23,383 nucleotides of DNA from Candidatus Altimarinota bacterium (GCA_905478675.1 CAJQJI010000075.1:1-23383); one strand, 5' to 3'. Positions 1 to 7,247 are shown, numbered from the stretch's first letter. The notes: a model not told the origin generated them from the letters alone. Translations and numbers: made by a program.

Positions 1-251
1 AGTTAGTGGATAATAATGATGAAGAATCAGGGCGAGTCTTAGCCGCTATTACTAAAAGGGGGTTTGATGATCCGGATAAACTGCCGATGATTGCGACACA
101 AGTAATCACGAGCACCATCGAAGGGGTTCTTACTAAAATTGTTTTGCATGTGCCCGTGGCCGTAGATAAGGAGAAAATTCTGAAATCAGAAAATAAGAAA
201 CTTAGTATTGGTAACTGCACTACGTTATTTCAGGGCAGCCATATTCATTAA
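1..251 (+). CDS. Small protein of unrecognised family, 5' partial (paralogue 1)
   Basis: The frame is open from the first base of the window, with a possible GTG at 6, and ends with TAA at 249-251. I do not recognise the family. Its C-terminal half resembles the next gene: LTKIVLHVPVAV here against LFRVVFYVPTAV there, and both end in a short tail finishing with histidine (SHIH and NIVH). The two related proteins downstream carry about 35 further N-terminal residues with a G-A-x-x-x-H-P motif. The equivalent part here should lie upstream of the window, so I read this as a 5'-truncated gene rather than a GTG-started one. No signal peptide, membrane segment or catalytic motif is visible. The protein is probably cytoplasmic. 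It lies 4 nt before its paralogue in the same direction, so the two are probably co-transcribed. Confidence 0.6.
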   Translation, partial: LVDNNDEESGRVLAAITKRGFDDPDKLPMIATQVITSTIEGVLTKIVLHVPVAVDKEKILKSENKKLSIGNCTTLFQGSHIH

Positions 252-255
252 TTGT

Positions 256-636
256 ATGACTTTAAATCAAAAAAATTTTACCGCCGCAGATTTTGAAATT
301 GGAGCGGTGATTTGTCATCCAGATTTACCAAAAGATCAATTTGAAATTTTTGCTGTCGCTCAAGAAACCACGGCTTGTGTGATTCATGCGATTGAATTTG
401 ATGATCAAAACCCGTTGCTAGAATTTGCTCGTGATACACAATTGAGTGCTGAAAGTGTCTATAGTTTTATGACGCATGAAATGGTACGTGAAATTCGTGG
501 CCAATTGTTTCGGGTTGTTTTTTATGTGCCAACAGCGGTACCGACAGATGAGGCGTTTGGGGTAGAACGAACGACGTACCTAGCTCCACCAGGGGCCAGT
601 ACTGGAGTGGGGTTTGAGGTTAACATTGTGCATTAA
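256..636 (+). CDS. Small protein of unrecognised family (paralogue 2)
   Basis: This 126-residue protein starts at the ATG at 256, 4 nt after the stop of the preceding paralogue. An in-frame TTG at 208 is less likely because it would overlap that gene by 44 nt. I do not recognise the family. Near the N terminus it has FEIGAVICHPD, matching LQVGAELLHPE in the protein at 2001-2360. Near the C terminus it has a beta-rich stretch LFRVVFYVPTAVP, matching VRYKINYIIPLHLPP there and KIVLHVPVAV in the upstream gene. The composition is acidic, with no signal peptide and no membrane helix. Tandem arrangement and sequence similarity indicate gene duplication. The function is unknown. Confidence 0.75.
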   Translation: MTLNQKNFTAADFEIGAVICHPDLPKDQFEIFAVAQETTACVIHAIEFDDQNPLLEFARDTQLSAESVYSFMTHEMVREIRGQLFRVVFYVPTAVPTDEAFGVERTTYLAPPGASTGVGFEVNIVH

Positions 637-644
637 GAACTTAC

Positions 645-1919
645 TTACTCCCCCTGCATCATCACAATAATGTAACCCCCGTTGGGCTCTTTGGTCACGC
701 CCACGCCGGCTTTAGTAAAGCGTGCATTGCTTACATTGTTCCAGTGCACGGCTGAATTTTTCCACCAGCCAATCGCCGTTTCGGGGTCGCGTCGTCGCCA
801 CACAATATTTTCAGCTACAAAACCTGGAATACTGGCGAGTTTTGCGCGTTCAAAGGGGTCGTTCCCGAGCATATCTGAATGAGAATAAACAGCGTTGATG
901 ACTAGATGTTCGGCAAAATTCTGTGCGACATCTTGTAAATCGGCATTAAAAATCATGCGTTCTTTTCCCGCGGCGACTCGGGCATCATTGACGCTTTTTA
1001 ACACTAAATTCCCGATTCGATGGGCCTCAGTTCGATCAAGCGTTTTATTATTTACGCTAGCGGCGTAGTTAGCCGTCTGCCATTGTGAATAGGTGCTAAT
1101 GTATCCGCCACTGACCTGAGGCCCTGGATGGGTTCCTTCTACGACGTATAGGGGGGAAATTTCAAAATCACTACTAGTGGGCGTTGGGGCGGGGGTCGCT
1201 GGAAAAGAGACGGTTGGTTGGCTGGGAATAGAGGTTACGGGTTCTGGCGCTGGCAATGGGGTAGGGGTTACATCTACTACCGATTGCGTTTCGCGAGGTT
1301 TATCAAACGCTAGCTCCGTGGTCCCTTCTATTGGTGGTGGGGCTAAACTAACGGCGGGGTATTGGCTAAACTGCTGAATCGCAAAAGCCATTTGGCCTCG
1401 TGTCAGCGGGCTTTCAGGTTCTTCATCAAAGAAATTAAAAAAAGCGTTCTTTTTTTCGAGGCCTTCGTAATAGGCTAAATACCACGGGGAACCGGGACGG
1501 ACGGGGTCTTCAAAATAAAACTGATATAATATTTTGGCGGCTTCGGCTTTATTGACCGAATTTTCAGCGCCAAAACTGCCGTCGGCGTAACCATCAATTA
1601 CTTCTCGGTCTTGCGCAACACAGGCGTACGGGCGGTACCAAACGGGGCTGGGAATATCGCTAAAACAACTTTTGTCGCTTTGAGCTTGGTAGTCTACTTG
1701 GCGTTGGTATTTGGTGGCCATTAAGATTTTTATAAACTCGGCGCGATTAATGCTTTGTTTAGGCCGGTAAGTGCCATCTTCGTAGCCCTGAACCATACCT
1801 ATTTTGGCAAGTTCTTCAATGGCTGGCGCGTAAGGGCTGTTGCTAATATCGGTAAAATCAGCGGCCTGTGCGATTGGCACCAGGCTGAAAATTAAAACCG
1901 AGAATAAAAATTTACGCAT
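645..1919 (-). CDS. Secreted SLH-domain protein with C-terminal CAP/SCP domain
   Basis: This 424-residue exported protein starts with a signal peptide (residues 1-19, cleavage after AQA). Two clear S-layer homology repeats follow (about 20-70 and 82-135), with the usual GYxDGTYRP and INRAEF or VNKAEA signatures, and then a degenerate third (about 140-190). A Pro/Thr/Ser-rich linker spans about 195-250. A CAP/SCP domain fills 298-424, with the family's histidine and glutamate positions (H347, E370, H392) and a HWNNVSNARFTKAGVGV signature. SLH repeats normally bind cell-wall polysaccharide, so the CAP domain is probably held at the cell surface; the biochemical role of bacterial CAP domains is mostly unknown. 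Paralogous small genes flank it on both sides in the opposite orientation. The ATG is 7 nt from a putative -10 box (1927-1932), suggesting a leaderless message. Confidence 0.9.
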   Translation of the reverse strand: MRKFLFSVLIFSLVPIAQAADFTDISNSPYAPAIEELAKIGMVQGYEDGTYRPKQSINRAEFIKILMATKYQRQVDYQAQSDKSCFSDIPSPVWYRPYACVAQDREVIDGYADGSFGAENSVNKAEAAKILYQFYFEDPVRPGSPWYLAYYEGLEKKNAFFNFFDEEPESPLTRGQMAFAIQQFSQYPAVSLAPPPIEGTTELAFDKPRETQSVVDVTPTPLPAPEPVTSIPSQPTVSFPATPAPTPTSSDFEISPLYVVEGTHPGPQVSGGYISTYSQWQTANYAASVNNKTLDRTEAHRIGNLVLKSVNDARVAAGKERMIFNADLQDVAQNFAEHLVINAVYSHSDMLGNDPFERAKLASIPGFVAENIVWRRRDPETAIGWWKNSAVHWNNVSNARFTKAGVGVTKEPNGGYIIVMMQGE

Positions 1920-1926
1920 ACGGTTC

Positions 1927-1956
1927 TATTTAACGTTTTAAGGCCTGAAATGTGAA
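1927..1956 (-). promoter_or_regulatory. Putative promoter of the SLH-CAP gene
   Basis: On the minus strand, TTCACA (1951-1956) is followed after 18 nt by TAAATA (1927-1932). The start ATG begins 7 nt beyond the -10, so transcription would start at or next to the start codon. Confidence 0.4.
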
Positions 1957-1966
1957 ACTTAAACTT

Positions 1967-1994
1967 TTGACGAAAAGCATTGATATGTTAAAAG
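1967..1994 (+). promoter_or_regulatory. Putative promoter of the 2001 gene
   Basis: TTGACG (1967-1972), a 16-nt spacer and TAAAAG (1989-1994). The ATG at 2001 lies 6 nt after the -10, which favours it over the ATG at 1995 that abuts the -10. The same -10 hexamer occurs before the gene at 16765. Confidence 0.5.
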
Positions 1995-2000
1995 ATGTTT

Positions 2001-2360
2001 ATGGAGGATTTACAAGTAGGTGCAGAATTGTTACATCCCGAGGCTTTAGAGAACGTTTTTAAAGTGCTCTCAACCGTTGAAACGCCAGATGGGCTAATGC
2101 AGGTTGACGCTTATTATTGGCCCGTCGGCGAAACGCTTGAAGGGATTAGAGATTACGATCGTGATATTAGTGCTAGTGGCGTCCTTAAAAAATATATCGG
2201 TCTGCAGTCTGTTTTGACTGCATGGAAAGGGGTTCGTTATAAGATTAATTATATTATCCCACTGCATTTGCCGCCTTATCCTGATTTTACGGGGGCGCAT
2301 TGGCATTTTAACGGACCGGATACAGACGATGAGCCTTTTGTTATTAAGCCTCTTTATTGA
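2001..2360 (+). CDS. Small protein of unrecognised family (paralogue 3)
   Basis: This 119-residue acidic protein has no signal peptide or membrane helix. I do not recognise it from any named family. It is a diverged relative of the protein at 256-636: both begin with an (F/L)xxGAxxxHP motif and share an aromatic/aliphatic strand ending in P followed by a proline-containing loop (KINYIIPLHLPP). The C-terminal half is rich in Pro, Asp and aromatic residues. An ATG at 1995 is in frame, but the one at 2001 is 6 nt from a good -10 box and fits leaderless translation. The stop codon TGA abuts a terminator hairpin. The gene is separated from its two paralogues by the SLH-CAP gene, so the family probably duplicated locally and was then interrupted or rearranged. 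Confidence 0.75.
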   Translation: MEDLQVGAELLHPEALENVFKVLSTVETPDGLMQVDAYYWPVGETLEGIRDYDRDISASGVLKKYIGLQSVLTAWKGVRYKINYIIPLHLPPYPDFTGAHWHFNGPDTDDEPFVIKPLY

Positions 2361-2383
2361 GGACTTGCGAGTCTTTGTTTTTT
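2360..2383 (+). terminator. Rho-independent terminator after the 2001-2360 gene
   Basis: AGGACT (2360-2365), loop TGCG, AGTCTT (2370-2375; one G-U pair), then TGTTTTTT. The stem starts on the last base of the stop codon. The T-rich tail also contains a TTGTTT that could serve as the -35 of the following tRNA. Confidence 0.6.
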
Positions 2384-2407
2384 GGTTAAGGTTTTGTAAG
2401 CATTCGC

Positions 2408-2495
2408 GCACGAGTGGCGAAACGGTAGACGCGCTAGCTTGAGGGGCTAGTGAGAAATTATTCTCGTGGAGGTTCAAATCCTCTCTCGTGCACCA
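2408..2495 (+). tRNA. tRNA-Leu (anticodon GAG)
   Basis: The acceptor stem pairs GCACGAG (2408-2414) with CTCGTGC (2485-2491), followed by discriminator A and an encoded CCA (2493-2495). The anticodon arm is CTAGC, loop TTGAGGG, GCTAG, giving anticodon GAG, which reads CUU/CUC leucine codons. A long variable arm (GAGAA/TTCTC) is typical of tRNA-Leu. TTGTTT (2375-2380), 16 nt and TAAGCA (2397-2402) form a possible promoter only 5 nt upstream, which would leave almost no 5' leader to trim. Confidence 0.96.
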
Positions 2496-2583
2496 CGTCG
2501 TTGATGACTTCAAATCTTTCATTTTTTACAAAAATTTCAGATTTTTCGTAACCAACTCCTTTTTTCAAAAAAACCTAAAACAC

Positions 2584-2604
2584 AAGCCTTCGCGGGGCTT
2601 TTTT
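2584..2604 (+). terminator. Rho-independent terminator downstream of tRNA-Leu
   Basis: AAGCC, loop TTCGCGG, GGCTT, then a T run to 2604. It lies about 90 nt beyond the tRNA 3' end. The intervening 2496-2583 is AT-rich and I see no gene in it. Confidence 0.6.
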
Positions 2605-2663
2605 GAAGCTAACTAAAAAAAATTAAAATTATTGGTTTTTAAAATATAGCTTGAATTTAAACG

Positions 2664-2684
2664 ACTAGCCGGGCTGGTTTTTTT
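2664..2684 (+). terminator. Second hairpin terminator before the ATPase gene
   Basis: ACTAGC, loop CGG, GCTGGT (one T-G pair), then seven T. It lies 27 nt before the ATPase start and overlaps the expected -35 region of that gene's promoter. Confidence 0.5.
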
Positions 2685-2697
2685 GCCTAAAATAGAG

Positions 2698-2703
2698 TAG
2701 AAT
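2698..2703 (+). promoter_or_regulatory. Putative -10 box of the ATPase gene
   Basis: TAGAAT ends 7 nt before the ATG at 2711. No good -35 is seen at the right distance; the candidate region is occupied by the terminator's T tract. It fits the leaderless pattern of other genes here but is weaker. Confidence 0.35.
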
Positions 2704-2710
2704 AAGACTC

Positions 2711-5164
2711 ATGGCGAAAGCGCATCCTAAAACCATTTTACGACTCGAAGTTCCACGAGGCAGTGCCCGTGGCCCTTTGGCGTTTGAGCAAGTTTTAGCG
2801 ACGCTGCATGGTTTGCTGCTTAAACAAACTTCACAAACGGGTGACGAAAGTGTGAGCTTTGAAATTGCGCGGGTTAAAGGTCGTATTTATTTTTATATTG
2901 TGGTGCCAAGTCATTTGCGAACGCTGATTGCGTCGCAGATTTATTCACAGTATCCAGGGGTCGAAATTAAAACGGTTCCAGAATACTTCACTCAAGGGCT
3001 GGTGAAGGATAAACAAGTTTTTACCGCTACCTTGCGACCGAGTAATCATTGGGTGTTTCCGTTTAAACGATACCCGCAATTTGAAGATAAACTGAACCAA
3101 GTTTTTGAAGATCCTTTAGGTCCAATGACCTCAGGTTTATCGCATTTGAATGCGGCGAATGATGCCGCTATTTTGCAATTTGTGGTGGCACCGATCGATA
3201 AAAAATGGAATGAAATTGCGCAAAAAACGTTGCGTCGGTTTATGGGGGGTGGGTTATGGAAATACGAGTGGTTTAAAAATTTATATCAGTGGGCTCGTTT
3301 AAGTCCGAATAAAAAAGAACGCCAACGACGGAGTCCTATTTGGCTTTTGTGCCTGCTTTTAAGTGGGTTTAAATTACCGAGTGCTGAGGGCGTGGTGGAC
3401 GATAATAATGACAGTGATTTAGATCGACAGTCTAAATCTTCGAGCCGGCATGACCAAGAAACGGTTTTTACGGCCGCGTATGATAAATTGATTCGTTTAA
3501 ATTTTGCGGTGAATATTCGGGCCGTTTATATTCATTCAGACCCAGATGAATTACATGCAGAAGCCAAAATTAGGGAACTGGCGGGCAGTTTTCAGCAGTT
3601 TACGTTGGCCGATCATAATAGTATGAGCATTTCGACTTTAGCGCGTGATCGACAAGCAGAAGCGTTTAAAAACGTGTTACACCGACGCCCAAATGATCCG
3701 TTTGCGCTCAGCCAAGAAGAATTAGCCACTATGTACCACTTGCCAACTGAAACGGTGACCACACCGTCAATTCAGTGGGTCGATAGTCCTAAATTAGAAC
3801 CGCCATCGCATTTACCAGGCCCAGACGAAGAAGATATTACCTTGATGGGGCAAACCAACTTTAGAGGCCAAAATGATAAGTATGGGATTCGTCTCGACGA
3901 CCGGCGGCGGCATGTGTATGTGATTGGTAAAACCGGAATGGGAAAATCGACGCTGCTTGAAAATATGATTCGGGCTGATATTGAGGCCGGTAAGGGGGTG
4001 GGCGTGATCGACCCGCATGGGGATTTAGCCGAAGCCGTCTTGCGTTTTATTCCAAAAAATCGAACGAATGATGTCATTGTGTTTGATCCTTCTGATCGAG
4101 GGTTTCCGGTGGCTTTTAATATGTTGGAAGGAAAAAATGTGGAGCAACGAGCGGTGATTGCGTCTGGTTTAGTAGGCGTTTTTAAAAAGCTTTATGCCGA
4201 AAGTTGGGGGCCGCGTTTAGAGCACTTTTTGCGTAACACCATTTTGGCTTTAATTGAAGCGCCTGATACGACTATTTTGGGGATTCCACGGATGCTTGTG
4301 GATAAAGATTATCGGCAAAAGATTCTTCACTTTGTAGAAGATCCAATGGTGCGAAGCTTTTGGGAAACCGAGTTTAATGCCTTACCACCGGCAAAATTAG
4401 CCGAAGCAGTAGGTCCGATTCAAAATAAAGTTGGGCAATTTCTTTCTACCTCGATTATTCGAAACATTGTGGGGCAACCTAAATCAACCTTAGATTTACG
4501 ATTTGCGATGGATAAAGGAAAAATCGTGATTGTTAATTTATCGAAAGGGAAAATTGGGGAAGATAATTCAACCATGCTGGGGTCAATGTTGATTACAAAA
4601 TTTCAAATTGATGCGATGAGTCGGGCCGATACGCCCGAAAAAGAACGACGAGATTTTTCATTGTATGTAGATGAGTTCCAAAATTTTGCGACCGATAGTT
4701 TTGCGACCATTTTATCTGAAGCTCGAAAATATCGTTTAAGTCTGACGATGGCGAATCAGTACATTGAACAAATGAGTGACGAAGTGAGAGCCGCCGTGTT
4801 TGGGAATGTGGGGTCGTTGGTGTCGTTTCAAGTCGGTATTGATGATGCCAAAGTGCTTTCAGAACAATTTGATGAAGAGTTGGTGTTACCCGCCCATTTA
4901 GCCGGTTTACCGAAATACAAAGTGTATAACCGAATTATGGTTGATGGGATGACGACGCCTGTTTTTTCTGGAGATACATTGCCGCCACCAGATTTGCAAA
5001 CCGATGAAGACCCCGAAGAGCGGGCGAAAAAAATTATTAACTTTTCACGACAGCGTTATGCTAAACCACAGGCGGATGTGGAAGAGAAAATTAAACGTTG
5101 GTCTCGTTCTGAAAAAGAAAAAAAGGGCAAAGATAAGAGCGATTCAAAGGACCATAAAAAATAG
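2711..5164 (+). CDS. TraG/VirD4-like (type IV coupling protein family) ATPase
   Basis: This 817-residue P-loop ATPase is related to the DNA pumps of type IV secretion and conjugation. Walker A is GKTGMGKS (406-413), followed by a GVIDPHGD motif typical of VirD4/TraG/HerA-like proteins. Walker B is LYVDEFQNF (acidic D654-E655), followed by an LSEARKYRLSLTMANQY segment, the TraG C-terminal (TraM-recognition) signature. The first roughly 390 residues are poorly conserved to my eye and contain only one short hydrophobic stretch (about 219-230), so a membrane anchor is uncertain. The C terminus is highly charged and lysine-rich. No relaxase, VirB-like channel genes or integration signature lie in the window, so plasmid or ICE conjugation is not supported. 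DNA import, export or chromosome-linked translocation is inference. Such orphan ATPases are recurrent in CPR genomes. Confidence 0.85.
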   Translation: MAKAHPKTILRLEVPRGSARGPLAFEQVLATLHGLLLKQTSQTGDESVSFEIARVKGRIYFYIVVPSHLRTLIASQIYSQYPGVEIKTVPEYFTQGLVKDKQVFTATLRPSNHWVFPFKRYPQFEDKLNQVFEDPLGPMTSGLSHLNAANDAAILQFVVAPIDKKWNEIAQKTLRRFMGGGLWKYEWFKNLYQWARLSPNKKERQRRSPIWLLCLLLSGFKLPSAEGVVDDNNDSDLDRQSKSSSRHDQETVFTAAYDKLIRLNFAVNIRAVYIHSDPDELHAEAKIRELAGSFQQFTLADHNSMSISTLARDRQAEAFKNVLHRRPNDPFALSQEELATMYHLPTETVTTPSIQWVDSPKLEPPSHLPGPDEEDITLMGQTNFRGQNDKYGIRLDDRRRHVYVIGKTGMGKSTLLENMIRADIEAGKGVGVIDPHGDLAEAVLRFIPKNRTNDVIVFDPSDRGFPVAFNMLEGKNVEQRAVIASGLVGVFKKLYAESWGPRLEHFLRNTILALIEAPDTTILGIPRMLVDKDYRQKILHFVEDPMVRSFWETEFNALPPAKLAEAVGPIQNKVGQFLSTSIIRNIVGQPKSTLDLRFAMDKGKIVIVNLSKGKIGEDNSTMLGSMLITKFQIDAMSRADTPEKERRDFSLYVDEFQNFATDSFATILSEARKYRLSLTMANQYIEQMSDEVRAAVFGNVGSLVSFQVGIDDAKVLSEQFDEELVLPAHLAGLPKYKVYNRIMVDGMTTPVFSGDTLPPPDLQTDEDPEERAKKIINFSRQRYAKPQADVEEKIKRWSRSEKEKKGKDKSDSKDHKK

Positions 5165-5183
5165 AATACCTAACTCTGTAGGA

Positions 5184-5206
5184 CTCTTTCTTTCGTAAAG
5201 AAAGGG
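5184..5206. repeat. Inverted repeat between convergent genes
   Basis: CTCTTTCTTT and AAAGAAAGGG pair around a CGT loop (ten pairs including one G-U). It lies between the ends of two convergent genes. There is no T tract on either side, so it is not a classical intrinsic terminator, although it may protect 3' ends. Confidence 0.4.
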
Positions 5207-5231
5207 ACGCTAAGTACTGAATGCTAATTGT

Positions 5232-5618
5232 TTACCGCAAAGCCTTTAAGGCTCGTTCAAACTCTCGCCGGGCTTGACTGGCAGTTTTGCTGTAAACCTC
5301 AAAATTGGGTTCGTGGGCGGCTAAATTGCGGGTGCGGTGTAGTTTCCAAATAACTTTCTCATTAGGCAGTCTTTTAACGACTCGTTTAATAAGCGTCGCG
5401 CCATTGGTTCGGCTTTTTGGATACAAGCTTTGCAGGGCGGCGATAAAAGCCTTATGAGCATCCATTAAGGCGTGATTTGGCGCGAGTGTTTGCGTTTTTC
5501 TAATATGAGCCAGACTGCGGTGGAACTGATCTTTGCTTAGCTTTGGTTTTTGAGTGAGTTTCCAAAAAATAAGTCCTAGCACCGCTATAATTACAGGTAT
5601 AAACCATAAAACATCCAT
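5232..5618 (-). CDS. Membrane-anchored small protein with HEPN-like R-x4-H motif
   Basis: This 128-residue protein has one N-terminal membrane helix (about 4-19), then a basic, helical cytoplasmic domain. Residues 91-102 contain HRTRNLAAHEP, an R97-x4-H102 arrangement followed by an alanine/arginine-rich helix. This looks like the R-x4-6-H active-site motif of HEPN domains, which are often RNases or RNA-binding modules, but the assignment rests on the motif and predicted helical character only. It lies 43 nt downstream of the ECF sigma/anti-sigma pair on the same strand and could be part of that operon. It may also have its own promoter: TCGACA (5648-5653), 17 nt and TAGGCT (5625-5630), 6 nt before the ATG. 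It could equally be a non-enzymatic membrane protein. Confidence 0.7.
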   Translation of the reverse strand: MDVLWFIPVIIAVLGLIFWKLTQKPKLSKDQFHRSLAHIRKTQTLAPNHALMDAHKAFIAALQSLYPKSRTNGATLIKRVVKRLPNEKVIWKLHRTRNLAAHEPNFEVYSKTASQARREFERALKALR

Positions 5619-5648
5619 ACCGTTAGCCTAGTTTATTTATGGATGTTT
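5609..5648 (-). repeat. Inverted repeat spanning a start codon
   Basis: AAACATCCATA (5609-5619) and TATGGATGTTT (5638-5648) are perfect 11-bp inverted repeats separated by 18 nt. In the minus-strand RNA the start codon of the HEPN-like gene (5616-5618) falls inside the stem, so folding could block its translation when transcribed from the upstream operon. Confidence 0.45.
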
Positions 5649-5661
5649 GTCGATTTATGAT

Positions 5662-6672
5662 TTACTCTGTAAGTCTTGGTGTAGTGGGTCTTTGTATTTT
5701 TTGTAGGCGAGGACTAAGGCCGTCTGCCTCTAGTTTCTCATTAATTGAGTTTAAAACTTCTTCACGAAAAGCCGCTCGTTCTTCTTCGGTAGTGTTTTGG
5801 TCAATTTCAAGCCTTATTTTGTCTCTAAATTCAGGGCTGGGTCTTTCTCCTGTTTCTTTAAGAGCCTCAATTTCGGCTTTGGTTTCGGCACTGAGGTTTT
5901 CTTCAAATTTTTCTCGCAGCTCTGGGTAGCGATCTAAATGTTGCTCAATTCGTTGGTGCATAAATTCTTGCTTGTCGGCCGGGCCCATTTTTTCGGGTCT
6001 AAAGCGTCGTTCTCCATCCATAGCGCCTTTTATTTTTAACATTTTCCCCACTTCTGGTGGATTGTTGATCATGGTTTTTTCACCGTAAGGTACTTCCCAG
6101 GTGTTACCGTAAGGACCTTCAAGCAGGATGGTTTGTTTTTCTTGGTTTATCTCAATAACGCGTCCGGCTAAGCGGCCTTTGTCTTCGGGGTTTCCCCAAA
6201 ATTTTTGGTGTTTTTCGCGGGTACTTTCATAAAAGCTGACATTTTCTTCTAAGGCTTCTTCAATTACTTGCGCTCCGCCAGCGGCATACAGTCCACTTCC
6301 TAACACGATGCTGCCGGCAATGTTGCTAGCGACAAGGGTCGCTAGGGCAATTCGGTAGCCGCGTTTAGTGTGCTTTAGCCCGACCATTCCGATACCAATA
6401 GCGACCCCAATAAGTAGCACCCATACTAAAGGTAATAAGGTTAACCATTGGGTTAGTAGTTCGTTTTTTTCGACAAAACCGCTAACGGCAAAATCAGTGT
6501 TTAGACTGGCGTAAAGAATAATAGCAAAGCTGATAGCTCCAGCCACAATAGCTAACGCGAATAGCCCCCAGAAACTGATGTTTTTGAGATAAAAATAGAA
6601 TTTAGAATGCGGTTTAATGCTTTCTGCTTCAATTTTTTTTAGAATGCTGTCAGCCAATGTAGATTTTTTCAT
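5662..6672 (-). CDS. Three-helix membrane protein, probable anti-sigma factor
   Basis: This 336-residue protein has a short charged cytoplasmic N terminus (about 1-32) and three membrane helices (about 33-57, 70-95 and 107-130). The large C-terminal domain is probably outside the membrane. That domain begins with a beta-rich segment (GRLAGRVIEINQEKQTILLEG, about 165-215) resembling an OB-like DUF5666 fold, then becomes a long, strongly charged helical region (about 230-330). Its ATG overlaps the stop of the ECF sigma gene by 4 nt (6669-6672), so the two should be translationally coupled. That arrangement is typical of ECF sigma factors and membrane anti-sigma factors. No zinc-binding anti-sigma motif or named family is visible, so the role is inferred from position and topology. 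The charged helical exterior is loosely reminiscent of CpxP/Spy-type stress sensors. Confidence 0.7.
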   Translation of the reverse strand: MKKSTLADSILKKIEAESIKPHSKFYFYLKNISFWGLFALAIVAGAISFAIILYASLNTDFAVSGFVEKNELLTQWLTLLPLVWVLLIGVAIGIGMVGLKHTKRGYRIALATLVASNIAGSIVLGSGLYAAGGAQVIEEALEENVSFYESTREKHQKFWGNPEDKGRLAGRVIEINQEKQTILLEGPYGNTWEVPYGEKTMINNPPEVGKMLKIKGAMDGERRFRPEKMGPADKQEFMHQRIEQHLDRYPELREKFEENLSAETKAEIEALKETGERPSPEFRDKIRLEIDQNTTEEERAAFREEVLNSINEKLEADGLSPRLQKIQRPTTPRLTE

Positions 6673-7247
6673 AGGGTGTTTGAAAATTGTCTTAAATAGC
6701 TCTCTTTAAACTGGGCTTTAGCTCTGTTTATGAGCGTGGCAACGGTACCGCCAGGTTTCATGAGGATGTCGCCAATTTCCTCATAACTCTTATCTTCCAC
6801 AAATCTTAGAATCAGTACTTCTCGATAGTTTTCACTTAGGGTGGCTAGGATTTGTTGTACTTCTTGTGCATTTATTTTTCGGTCTAAATCGTCAATGAAA
6901 TTATGCTCGTCGGCCAAACTATCAAATAATTCTGGTTCTAATTCGGCTCGTTCAGTATCGCCGCGACTTTTAGCTTTTCGGAACGCTGAAATAGTTTCGT
7001 TATGGGCAATCCGGTAAATCCAAGAAGAAAATTTTAAGGTTTCATCAAACTCGTTTAAGTTTTTCCAAGCCTTAATAAAGACTTCTTGTAAAATTTCTTC
7101 CGCTTCTAGATCAGAAAAATGAGAAATTCGTAAAATATAAAACTTTAGTTTGGTTTCATAGCGTTCAACTAAAATCCCAAAGTGTTCTAGATCTTTTTGG
7201 GCGGCTTTTACCACCGCTTCGTCCGATAAAGTTTTATTTTGTAGCAT
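6669..7247 (-). CDS. ECF-type RNA polymerase sigma factor (sigma-70 family)
   Basis: This 192-residue protein has the two-domain layout of ECF sigma factors. Region 2 lies at about 25-92 and includes AEEILQEVFIKAWKNL and SSWIYRIAHNETIS, the -10 recognition and core-binding helices. Region 4 lies at about 132-185 and includes LSENYREVLILRFVEDKSY, EEIGDILMKPGGTVATLINRAK, the helix-turn-helix for the -35. Regions 1, 3 and the sigma-70 non-conserved domain are absent, as usual for the group. The gene overlaps the following membrane protein by 4 nt, implying sequestration at the membrane until a signal arrives. No housekeeping promoter lies close upstream; an ECF-like AAC...CGT pattern at 7270-7298 would allow autoregulation. 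Confidence 0.92.
   Translation of the reverse strand: MLQNKTLSDEAVVKAAQKDLEHFGILVERYETKLKFYILRISHFSDLEAEEILQEVFIKAWKNLNEFDETLKFSSWIYRIAHNETISAFRKAKSRGDTERAELEPELFDSLADEHNFIDDLDRKINAQEVQQILATLSENYREVLILRFVEDKSYEEIGDILMKPGGTVATLINRAKAQFKESYLRQFSNTL

Noticed and set aside
208..255. TTG at 208 as start of the second small paralogue
   Set aside because: It would overlap the preceding gene by 44 nt; the ATG at 256 leaves a 4-nt gap and gives the N terminus that aligns with the third paralogue.
2094..2522. 142-codon minus-strand frame across the 2001-2360 gene and tRNA-Leu
   Set aside because: It runs antisense through the tRNA; CTREDLNLHE-type peptides are a known artefact of translating tRNA-Leu antisense. 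It also overlaps a better-supported plus-strand gene.
2711..5164. Conjugative element or integrated plasmid around the TraG-like gene
   Set aside because: There is no relaxase, integrase, attachment repeat at the tRNA or other transfer gene. tRNA-Leu is intact and no repeat of its 3' end is seen nearby.
5184..5206. Hairpin after the ATPase gene as an intrinsic terminator
   Set aside because: It lacks a T tract on either strand, so I list it only as an inverted repeat.
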